From assembly GCA_944381165.1 (NCBI GenBank), contig CALWKC010000029.1:1-35891 (forward strand): a stretch of DNA of 35,891 nucleotides. Direction: 5' to 3'. Below, in pieces: positions 16,501-22,705 of this stretch. The stretch comes from an uncultured Lachnospira sp. GTDB lineage: Bacteria > Bacillota > Clostridia > Lachnospirales > Lachnospiraceae. The notes below the pieces were generated by a model. The model made no database searches. It was not told where the DNA came from and saw only the letters and a list, made by a program, of their open reading frames with translations. Position numbers and translations under genes: made by a program. Each line of letters begins with the position of its first letter. Within the stretch, counting starts at the first letter, position 1.

Positions 16501-16733
16501 TACCCCTTCATTGTACGGTATCTTGGAATCATATCCTTTATAACACGGGTGAGAACGTGTCCTATGTGCGGCTTGCCGTTTGCAGTCGGCGGTCCGTCAT
16601 AAAACGTGTATACCTCGCCCCCTTTGCGGTTTTCGATACTCTTCTTAAAAACATCATTGTCTTTCCAGAACTTTTCGACTTCTTTTTCCCTGTCAATAAA
16701 ATTAAGCTCCGGAGATACCTTTTCGTATACCAT
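13515..16733 (-). CDS. ileS: Isoleucyl-tRNA synthetase, long eukaryotic-like (type 2) form
   Basis: Charges tRNA-Ile in the cytoplasm. The product is 1072 residues, longer than the roughly 920-940 of the common bacterial form and typical of the eukaryote-like IleS2 type, which in other bacteria is linked with low sensitivity to mupirocin. The class I signatures are present: HIGH at 56-59 (GKPHIGHVLT) and KMSKS at 624-628 (GQKMSKSKGN). The CP1 editing domain has the WTTTPWTLPSN block. Cys pairs in CEDCGEM and CTCPKCKG may bind zinc. The tail (about 800-1072) holds the anticodon-binding domain. The start at 16733 (MVYEKVSPELNFIDRE) is preceded by GGAAGG. Expression is governed by an isoleucine T-box and a consensus promoter upstream. 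Confidence 0.95.
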   Translation of the reverse strand: MVYEKVSPELNFIDREKEVEKFWKDNDVFKKSIENRKGGEVYTFYDGPPTANGKPHIGHVLTRVIKDMIPRYRTMKGYMVPRKAGWDTHGLPVELEVEKKLGLDGKEQIEEYGLEPFIKHCKESVWKYKGMWEDFSSTVGFWADMDNPYVTYENDFIESEWWALKQIWDKGLLYKGFKIVPYCPRCGTPLSSHEVAQGYKAVKERSAIVRFKVVGEDAYFLAWTTTPWTLPSNVALCVNPDETYVKVKAADGYTYYMAEALIDKVLGGLASKAGQTVKGEQLSEDNKELSGAGVDYEVQNTFRGKELEYKEYEPLYKCAAGAAEKQHKKGHFVTCDTYVTMSDGTGIVHIAPAFGEDDAKVGRNYDLPFVQFVDGKGDMTEETPYAGLFVKKADPEILKDLDKEGKLFDAPKFEHDYPFCWRCDTPLIYYARESWFIKMTDPEVKKNLIENNKKINWIPETIGTGRFGAWLENVQDWGISRNRYWGTPLNIWQCEDCGEMLSIGSIAELKEHSDNCPDDIELHRPYIDAVTCTCPKCKGVMKRVPEVIDCWFDSGSMPFAQHHYPFENKEIFEQQFPAKFISEAVDQTRGWFYSLLAISTLLFNKPPYENVIVLGHVQDADGQKMSKSKGNAVDPFDALKTHGADAIRWYFYENSAPWLPNRFHDKAVTEGQRKFMGTIWNTYAFFVLYANIDDFDATKYKLEYDKLPVMDKWILSKLNTLVKTVDNNLENYKITETARALEDFVDELSNWYVRRCRERFWANGMEQDKINAYMTLYTTLVTLCKTAAPMIPFMTESIYRNLVCSIDKNAPVSVHLCDFPKANEAWIDKELEENMEHVLNAVVIGRACRNATNIKNRQPIGRMFIKAPWKLNDFFTDIIADELNVKSVEYKEDVRDFTSYTFKPQLKTLGPKYGKLLGEIRNQLSSLDGNAAMDNLNKLGYITLQVNGTEIQLEKADLLIEMTQAEGYVASSDKGITIVMDTNLTPELIEEGFVRELVSKIQTMRKEAGFEVMDRIKVYVSGNDKIADIMERNSAQIKGVVLADEIIRDGMAGYEKDWNINGEDVRLSVERV

Positions 16734-16744
16734 TTCCAGTATCC

Positions 16745-17042
16745 TTCCTTTCCTGTAATAAAAAAGCCCCTGCCGTAATAAACGACAGGGGATAAACGAC
16801 CTAATCCTAATTACGACATACCAGCATATGCGTCCCCTTTAACGGTGGGATTACCGTCCCGGCTTAATTGCCATGAGCAGTCTCAAATGTCTGCAAATTC
16901 AGATAAAAGACATCTGCCCGCCTGCGTTCAGCCCGGATGCTTAGAAGTGATATTCAGATATAGACTACTCATACCGGCTTCCACCAACCCGGCTCGCTGT
17001 AACTTTCCTATATATCCTACTGTCTTCGTCATTGCAACTGGC
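16745..17042 (-). ncRNA. T-box leader (isoleucine) of ileS
   Basis: On the minus strand the leader begins with a Stem I showing the typical distal elements (AGCGAGCCGGG, TTGGTGG, AAGCCGG) and a specifier loop GAATATCACTTC with the Ile codon AUC at 16949-16951. A T-box-like CTGGTATGTCG, containing the U-G-G-N bulge that would pair with the tRNA acceptor end, lies at 16814-16824. The terminator is CCCCTGTCGT/ACGGCAGGGG (16767-16791) with a T-run. The segment AGGGGA (complement of 16833-16838) can pair with TCCCCT (complement of 16787-16792) in a mutually exclusive antiterminator. Uncharged tRNA-Ile should favour read-through into ileS. Confidence 0.88.
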
Positions 17043-17045
17043 TAT

Positions 17046-17074
17046 ATTGTATAGAACAAAAAATAAAATGTCAA
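17046..17074 (-). promoter_or_regulatory. Promoter of the ileS T-box transcript
   Basis: On the minus strand a perfect -35 TTGACA (17069-17074) and a -10 TACAAT (17046-17051) are separated by 17 bp, a few bases before the T-box leader. Confidence 0.75.
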
Positions 17075-17116
17075 GAGCCAGCCATTTCTGTTTTCTTCAA
17101 AAATTTTATATAAATT

Positions 17117-17167
17117 CCTTAATAAAGAAAACACAGAGGCTTTAAGTTTTATACCTTAAAGCCTCTG
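17117..17167 (-). terminator. Terminator overlapping the end of fliS
   Basis: CAGAGGCTTTAAG (17134-17146) and CTTAAAGCCTCTG (17155-17167) form a perfect 13-bp stem with a T-rich tract on the minus strand. The fliS stop codon (17149-17151) lies in the loop, so the last codons of the gene form one arm. Confidence 0.8.
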
Positions 17168-17634
17168 TTGCTGAAATCCTGTGAAAATTCATTAGAACTT
17201 CCTGCATTAGAATACGTAAGACCCGCATACACCTGCTGCGTATTTTTCATAAGCGGTCCTGAACTGTCCGTAAGACTGACCTCATAAAACGCCCGTCTCA
17301 GACTTTCAAGCATTTTATGCGACGACTCCAGCAGCCGTCTGCCCTCCTCCGTATATTCCGCCATAGCCTTTATTAAATATCTCTGGATAACCGAGTACAC
17401 ACTGTACAGCTGAGCCGAAATTTCATACTGCATGTCAAGTGACGCCATAAGCCTGTCAACCACACGCTTTGCCTGCACAATACTCTGATTATAGATATTT
17501 TTTCCGTCGCTCTCCCGTGTTTCAAGCGCCTGTCTGATATATCCCGCAGCCATGTCATACATAATCACGATAAGCTCAGTTCTGTTAGCCTGAGAAATTC
17601 TGTATGAAAAAGTTTGAATATCATCTTTATTCAT
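17149..17634 (-). CDS. fliS: Flagellar chaperone FliS
   Basis: FliS binds the C-terminal helix of newly made flagellin and keeps it unpolymerised until export. The 161-residue product is helical with the family pattern NRTELIVIMYDMAAGYIRQA near residues 18-37 (compare S-P-x-E-L-I-x-M-L-Y-D-G-A). It is longer than the usual 120-135 residues; the extra C-terminal stretch (KNTQQVYAGLTYSNAGSS) is unassigned. The start is set at the second Met (ATG at 17634, MNKDDI) because a GGAG sits 6 nt upstream; a Met four codons earlier overlaps that site. It lies 124 nt downstream of the flagellin gene on the same strand, the expected partner, and ends in a strong terminator. Confidence 0.82.
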   Translation of the reverse strand: MNKDDIQTFSYRISQANRTELIVIMYDMAAGYIRQALETRESDGKNIYNQSIVQAKRVVDRLMASLDMQYEISAQLYSVYSVIQRYLIKAMAEYTEEGRRLLESSHKMLESLRRAFYEVSLTDSSGPLMKNTQQVYAGLTYSNAGSSNEFSQDFSNRGFKV

Positions 17635-17664
17635 AAAAAACTCCATTTCTTAGCTACTTGTCGA

Positions 17665-17702
17665 AAAAAGCGGGAACGAAGCGGGCAAGCCCACTTCAGC
17701 TC
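17665..17702 (-). terminator. Possible terminator or attenuator between flagellin and fliS
   Basis: On the minus strand GAAGTGGGC and GCCCGCTTC can form a hairpin, followed eight bases later by a run of T. The gap between the two genes is about 120 nt with no frame. Partial termination here would give more flagellin than chaperone. Confidence 0.35.
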
Positions 17703-17758
17703 CCCTACACCTCAATCTTTGAGGAGATTGCACGCTTTTCGCGCCTGGCACAGACGTC

Positions 17759-19300
17759 TTACTGCAAAAGCTGAAGAACAGTTGCCGGGCGTTCGTTTGC
17801 CTGAGAGAGAATAGAAGTTGCCGCCTGAGCCAGCACATTGACAGAAGTGTATTCTGTCATCTCCTCTGCCATATCCGTATCAATCATCGCCGACAATGCC
17901 GACGTAATATTCTCGTTTGACACAGCCAGATTACTCTGGGTATGTTCAAAACGGTTCTGATATGAGCCTATCTTGGAACGAACTGAGTTTGTCCTGTTAA
18001 TTGCCTCATCAACCTTTTCTATCGACTGTGAGGCGGTAAGTCCGGTCATTACGTTTATTTTATCAATGCCCAGCGTATATGTTGTAACTGCAGGTATATC
18101 GAGCTTTATCACCTGATTTTCATTTGCTCCGATGTGAATACTCATAGTTCCCACATCAGTGACCTCCTGCACTATATCCTGGCTTGCGTTGTTTGTAGCC
18201 GCCGGCTTGCTGCCCGTATCGTCAAACTGTGTTCCGGCGATATTTCCCGGCACATCCATCTCAAACTTCTTATTGTTGACATCAGTCACGGTTATCTTTG
18301 TACCCCTTGTTGAGAGAACGGCGCTGTCCTCAAAACCAACTCTCCCGCCTGACGCGTCAGTTGTAAATTCTGCCGTAACATCACTTCCCTGAACTACAAT
18401 ACCGCCGTCCTGCGCCGCCTGGTTAATTCCCAAAGCCCTTGCCAATTCCGCATTATCGCAGGTAACAGTTATAGACTGATTGCTGCCGTACTCATCAGTC
18501 ATTATAACGAGACGGCTTCCCGAATATGTAGTCACCGGCGAATATCCCGCATACTGAGTTCCGTTTGTCTTTGAATCATTTGCAGTATCAGCAATGGCAA
18601 AAGCAGTTCCTCCGATTTTATCTGCTGCCTCGACCAATTTACCCATAATAGTGTTGATGTTGTCACCCTCTTGTATATCTACCTTATATCCGTTAAGTTC
18701 TATGCTTCCCGCCTGCTGTGCAGTAATCACAGCTCCGCCTGCCAGTCCCATAGTACCTTCTGATACCATTATTGCCTGACGCGCGTCCTGTGTGACCGTA
18801 ATTCCGTAATTTCCCGCAACAATATTATCCGAACACTCAAGCTGATTTACCCCCTGGCAGTCAGAGTATACTCTTCTTGTCAGATTACCGTCAATCAGCG
18901 ACTGTGTGTTAAACTCGGTCTGTTCCGAAATTCTGTCTATTTCTTTATTAATGCTGTCAAGCTCCTCCTGAATCGCCTCACGCTCATCATCAGAGTTTAC
19001 GTCATTGGCTGCCTGCACCGAAAGCTCCTTCATACGCGTAAGCATTGACTGTATCTCAATTAAAGCACCCTCAGCCGTGTTGAGCACTGAAACTCCGTCC
19101 ACAGCGTTATTATCCGCACGGTCAAGTCCTCGTATCTGCACGCGCATTTTCTCTGAAATTGCGCAGCCAGCCGGGTCATCAGCAGAACTGTTAATCTTAT
19201 ATCCCGATGAAAGTCTCTGTATTGACTGAGACAGACGATTCTGCGCCTTCTGTAATGAATTATTTGCTGTAATTGCTGTTATATTCGCATTTATTCTCAT
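17759..19300 (-). CDS. hag: Flagellin
   Basis: The filament protein, 513 residues. The conserved D0/D1 ends are intact: MRINANITAITANNSL and SIQRLSSGYKINSSADDPAG at the N-terminus, and NVLAQAATSILSQANERP with the terminal LQLLQ at the C-terminus. Residues about 145-415 form a variable surface-exposed insert, larger than in the roughly 275-residue minimal flagellins of many Lachnospiraceae. The ATG at 19300 follows CGGAGG. A sigma-28-type promoter lies just upstream, overlapping the end of the preceding gene, so flagellin is expected to be a late class of the flagellar cascade. fliS follows downstream. Two cysteines are visible (AGCAISE and SDCQ, with one more in the insert), uncommon in flagellins. 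Confidence 0.95.
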   Translation of the reverse strand: MRINANITAITANNSLQKAQNRLSQSIQRLSSGYKINSSADDPAGCAISEKMRVQIRGLDRADNNAVDGVSVLNTAEGALIEIQSMLTRMKELSVQAANDVNSDDEREAIQEELDSINKEIDRISEQTEFNTQSLIDGNLTRRVYSDCQGVNQLECSDNIVAGNYGITVTQDARQAIMVSEGTMGLAGGAVITAQQAGSIELNGYKVDIQEGDNINTIMGKLVEAADKIGGTAFAIADTANDSKTNGTQYAGYSPVTTYSGSRLVIMTDEYGSNQSITVTCDNAELARALGINQAAQDGGIVVQGSDVTAEFTTDASGGRVGFEDSAVLSTRGTKITVTDVNNKKFEMDVPGNIAGTQFDDTGSKPAATNNASQDIVQEVTDVGTMSIHIGANENQVIKLDIPAVTTYTLGIDKINVMTGLTASQSIEKVDEAINRTNSVRSKIGSYQNRFEHTQSNLAVSNENITSALSAMIDTDMAEEMTEYTSVNVLAQAATSILSQANERPATVLQLLQ

Positions 19301-19338
19301 ATACTGTCCTCCGTTTTCTGCTGTCCCTCATGTATTAA

Positions 19339-19366
19339 ATATCGGCGTTATCTCCCGTTTATTTTA
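19339..19366 (-). promoter_or_regulatory. Sigma-28 (SigD) promoter of flagellin
   Basis: On the minus strand TAAA (19363-19366), 16 bp and GCCGATAT (19339-19346) closely match TAAA-N15-GCCGATAA. It lies about 40 bp before the flagellin start and overlaps the last codons of the upstream gene. Confidence 0.7.
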
Positions 19367-22300
19367 GGCAGTCCATAATAAAATTTTTTGCAATTTTATA
19401 CAGCATTGAGGTTGCGGCATCGTCCTTTGCATTTTCATAATATATATCAGCAGGATGTTCAGCCTGCACGTTATAAATCCGCACCTCATCAAAACCGAAT
19501 CTCTCTTTTAAATTTTCTGACGCATAATTTAATTTTTGCTCAAAGGCCTCGCTCTCATCACGGCTCATTCCGTAAATATCCGCAATATTGCCACGCACTT
19601 TAATCTCAACAGAAACCTCGCCAAAACTGTCGTCCTCATAATGAATGGATATTTTTCCCTTATCCTCCTCATCGGATACCAGCATGAGCCTCATAACCCC
19701 TATGCCGTCGCCCGACATAAACGGAATTCTGTAATCCCTGCGGCTGCTCAGGCTCTGAAGAAGGTTAATTATTTTATTTTTCAGCAAAATCTCGTGTACA
19801 GACTCATATGTGTCAACTGTCTCCTCCGTCTCTTCAACTCTTCCGGTTTCCGTTTCCTCGTCTGCTTCGAATGCTTTCTCCCCGTCGAGTTCGGCAAAAG
19901 CCCTGTCAAGCTCCTGCTCGCTCTCCACACTGTCAATAATCTTCTGCACTCTCCGGGCGTCGCCGTCCAGAATAAGCCCGTATGCCCCGCCGTGCATAAG
20001 CGCCTGCATTGCTTCTATATTGCTTATATTAACCGGCTGCTGTGTCTTCTCAAGCTCTCTTAAAACATCATTATCCGCATCGGCAACCGCCCTTACAAGC
20101 TCCATATAGGCGTCCATATACTCTGCCTCCGCAGCTGCATCGTACGCGTCCTGAACACTCTCACAGAAATTTTCGACAGTACGGCTGTAAATAGTCCTCC
20201 CGCTGTTGACCTCTCTGAGAGTGAGCGGCGTAACGGACGGTCCTGCCGCCTCAAACAGATTTAAGTAATATCTTGTCGCCTGAGCAGATACAATATCGGT
20301 ATCATCGCTTACCGCAGTGTCCATATTATATAATTTTCTGCTGTCATATGCCCGGCACAGATTTTCCATAGTAATCTCGGCTCCCTGCTTTACAAGGGCT
20401 CCTATGGCATTTCCTGCGTCCTTTCTGTACATATTTATCATTTTGTAGATGCCTATGAACGCCCTGCGCTCCTCCTCGCTTATTCCTCCTGTTCGGTCGA
20501 GCTTATATAAAAATGTGCTGTATTTGTCGAGACTTCCTGAAAGCTCATTTTTTTCTTTAAGGTACTCGTTTACGGTCTCAATACTCTCAGTCAGCGGATT
20601 AATATTTTCGCGAATCATATCAAGAACAGTCTCAGGCTTCATCTGGTCAATAAGACTGTTTAATGTTGCGTGTATAGATTTTATCTGATTTATGTTTTCT
20701 TTTGTGACATCTATATTGTTGTACGATAAAATGCGTACTGCGTCTTTATTCGCCCTGCTGTCGTCAAGTCCCAGACTGCTCAGAATGCTCTCTGCACTCG
20801 ACTCCACAGCTTTTTTAAGCGAATCTCCCATATCTCTTCTGACTTCTGTGCCGACCGCCTCATATGTCTGATTAGCCTGCCTGAAACGCTCCCTGAGATT
20901 TCTTCCCATATCTGCAAAGTTCTCAAGACTCATTACTGTACGGGACTGTATATTTTCCTTATAAACGGCGCCGATAGTAACATCGGGAGCATAGGCTATA
21001 TCTGCAATCGCGCGCCTTGTGGTAAGCGACAGCTGATACATTTCCATATAAACATTATTTTTTTGCTCATACTGTATTGCTGAGGCGCCTGAATTTTTTG
21101 CCGCCTCGTCACTGTCTATATCCTGCGCGAGCTGTTTCGCAATCCTCTCCATAGCCTGCTCCTCGTCATATGCAAGAAGATGCTCATGTAGAGTCCCTAT
21201 GGAAACCGTCTGAATTGAAATTCCGCTTCTGTACAGATACATTCCCGACTGTGCCGTCATTAAAATCTGAACTTCGAGAAGCATCCTGTAATTGCTCCGT
21301 GCAGTTCCGCTTAAATCCGGCACAGTCCGGCCTCCCGGCTCTTCTGTCTGTGCCGATTTGTTTTCGGCTGTTAAATCAGCTTCACGATTAACCTGATTTT
21401 CTCCTGCTGACTGTTTAAGCTGCTCGCACGCCTCCTCCAAAGACCTGATGCTTACATCTGAGCCATATTTTTCTGTGGCTGACAAAACCTGCTCATATGT
21501 AGCGTTCATCACTGTATCAATCGCGCCTGCCACCTGAGCAGCTGCATCATAATCACGAATGAGCGAGATATCCTGCGCCTGCTGCCCCTGTGCCATTCCG
21601 TCAGCTATTTTCTTTACCGTATCCATAAAATCAAGCTTTAGCTCGTCAAGCTGATTTTTGTATATAAGATTTTTTGCTGTTACAGGTATTCCGTTTTCTA
21701 TAAAAACCTTTGCGTTATCGATGTTTTTTTCATTATTATCAAGACCGGCGCTCTCAATAACCTTTTCAGCCTGAGGACGAAGCTGCTGCCACTGCTCGGC
21801 TGTAAGTTTCTCTCCTCCTGTGTTCGGTTTATCCGAAACGCTTTCGGCAAGCTTAATATTATTTATCGTAGGCTCAAGATTATTTTCAACAAGATAATTT
21901 TTTGCACTCTCGGAAACAGAGCTTTTATCAAAATTTTCCAGCGCTCCCGCCATATCTTTTTTATTGGTCTCTGTCAGCGGAAGCCCTGCCTCCTGCATCT
22001 TTGCGGCGACAGCCTGAGCCATTCCCTCGCTTCCGACAACCTGCCTGATCTGCGAGACGTCTATACCCGACAAATCAGGTATGTACGCGTCACTGTGAGC
22101 CGCAAGTTCAATTTTAATGCGGTCAACAATATTTACCATATCCTCAGGCGTTGCCTCGTTCAGATTAAAGCCGTCCTCATCAATGCGCACCGCGTCCGCG
22201 CCTGAAAGACGGTTAAAAAGCGCCTTCAGATTTGCCTTTGCATCCGAAGCGCTTGCCATAATCTGCTCTTTTACGTCATCAGTCTCCTTGAGCAGCGACT

Positions 22301-22472
22301 TGTAGGTATTCTCATCCATAGCCTTCCCGTCGACGCTCATACCTGATATAATAACTCCCTCAAAGCCTACGCCCTCTGTCTTTGATTTATCAGTATTATT
22401 TTTTATATTAATTGATGTACGGCTATCGTTTTCCGTTCCGTTTAGCCCGACACCGTAAACAGTATAATTCAT
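19359..22472 (-). CDS. Large flagellin-neighbour protein (DUF6240-like, possible FliK-type C-terminus)
   Basis: The 1037-residue protein has no signal peptide or membrane segment and is strongly helical and acidic, with many Asn, Glu and Lys residues. An extended N-terminus (MNYTVYGVGLNGTEND) is followed by repeated small helical modules containing motifs such as LPLTETNKKDM, NNIDVTKENI and GIPVTAKN, each resembling a short repeat with a V/L-T-x-x-N-I core. The last 150 residues (SIHYEDDSFGEVSVEI then KLNYASENLKERFGF) resemble the C-terminal domain of hook-length regulator FliK. I think it belongs to the DUF6240 group found beside flagellin in Lachnospiraceae, but I could not check. The ATG at 22472 follows GGAGGA; the longer frame has no ribosome-binding site. 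Its position before flagellin suggests a motility role. Confidence 0.55.
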   Translation of the reverse strand: MNYTVYGVGLNGTENDSRTSINIKNNTDKSKTEGVGFEGVIISGMSVDGKAMDENTYKSLLKETDDVKEQIMASASDAKANLKALFNRLSGADAVRIDEDGFNLNEATPEDMVNIVDRIKIELAAHSDAYIPDLSGIDVSQIRQVVGSEGMAQAVAAKMQEAGLPLTETNKKDMAGALENFDKSSVSESAKNYLVENNLEPTINNIKLAESVSDKPNTGGEKLTAEQWQQLRPQAEKVIESAGLDNNEKNIDNAKVFIENGIPVTAKNLIYKNQLDELKLDFMDTVKKIADGMAQGQQAQDISLIRDYDAAAQVAGAIDTVMNATYEQVLSATEKYGSDVSIRSLEEACEQLKQSAGENQVNREADLTAENKSAQTEEPGGRTVPDLSGTARSNYRMLLEVQILMTAQSGMYLYRSGISIQTVSIGTLHEHLLAYDEEQAMERIAKQLAQDIDSDEAAKNSGASAIQYEQKNNVYMEMYQLSLTTRRAIADIAYAPDVTIGAVYKENIQSRTVMSLENFADMGRNLRERFRQANQTYEAVGTEVRRDMGDSLKKAVESSAESILSSLGLDDSRANKDAVRILSYNNIDVTKENINQIKSIHATLNSLIDQMKPETVLDMIRENINPLTESIETVNEYLKEKNELSGSLDKYSTFLYKLDRTGGISEEERRAFIGIYKMINMYRKDAGNAIGALVKQGAEITMENLCRAYDSRKLYNMDTAVSDDTDIVSAQATRYYLNLFEAAGPSVTPLTLREVNSGRTIYSRTVENFCESVQDAYDAAAEAEYMDAYMELVRAVADADNDVLRELEKTQQPVNISNIEAMQALMHGGAYGLILDGDARRVQKIIDSVESEQELDRAFAELDGEKAFEADEETETGRVEETEETVDTYESVHEILLKNKIINLLQSLSSRRDYRIPFMSGDGIGVMRLMLVSDEEDKGKISIHYEDDSFGEVSVEIKVRGNIADIYGMSRDESEAFEQKLNYASENLKERFGFDEVRIYNVQAEHPADIYYENAKDDAATSMLYKIAKNFIMDCLK

Positions 22473-22504
22473 TCTTCCTCCATTCCCGTTTCCTGTACAG
22501 AAAT

Positions 22505-22548
22505 AAAAAGTTCGCCCGCGAATTCTCCCGCATGACACGGATTCGAAA
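22505..22548 (+). repeat. 44-nt dispersed palindromic repeat, copy 2 (degenerate)
   Basis: Arms AAAAAGTTCGC and GCGAATTCTCC and the tail CGCATGACACGGATTCGAAA align over the full 44 nt to the other copies, with several changes. It stands one base before copy 3, forming a tandem pair. Confidence 0.65.
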
Positions 22549-22549
22549 C

Positions 22550-22593
22550 AAAGAGTTCGCTTGCGAACTCTTTCGCGAGGCGCGTATTTGTAA
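22550..22593 (+). repeat. 44-nt dispersed palindromic repeat, copy 3
   Basis: The most regular copy: a perfect 11-bp dyad AAAGAGTTCGC - TT - GCGAACTCTTT, then CGCGAGGCGCGTATTTGTAA. It lies between the glgB terminator and the start of the large flagellin-neighbour gene. Confidence 0.85.
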
Positions 22594-22634
22594 TAAAAAC
22601 CTGTACAGGTCCCACAATACTCTGTACAGGTTTT
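22591..22634 (-). terminator. Terminator of glgB
   Basis: AAAACCTGTACAG (22596-22608) and CTGTACAGGTTTT (22622-22634) form a perfect 13-bp stem with a T-run on the minus strand. A third CCTGTACAG occurs at about 22491-22499. Confidence 0.8.
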
Positions 22635-22705
22635 ATCGACAAATTTATTAAATTAATTAAGTCCCGCCGCGCCGAAAATATTCGCATTTTTATCTGTGAT
22701 ACTGT

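Noticed and set aside
16801-16870. A plus-strand T-box, because GGTGGGATTACC resembles the T-box core in that direction
   Set aside because: The Stem I features, specifier codon, terminator T-run and downstream synthetase gene are all on the minus strand.
22412-22687. Reading frames on both strands over the repeat pair at 22.5 kb
   Set aside because: They only translate repeat copies 2 and 3 and the glgB terminator; the apparent peptide repeats are a by-product of the DNA repeat.
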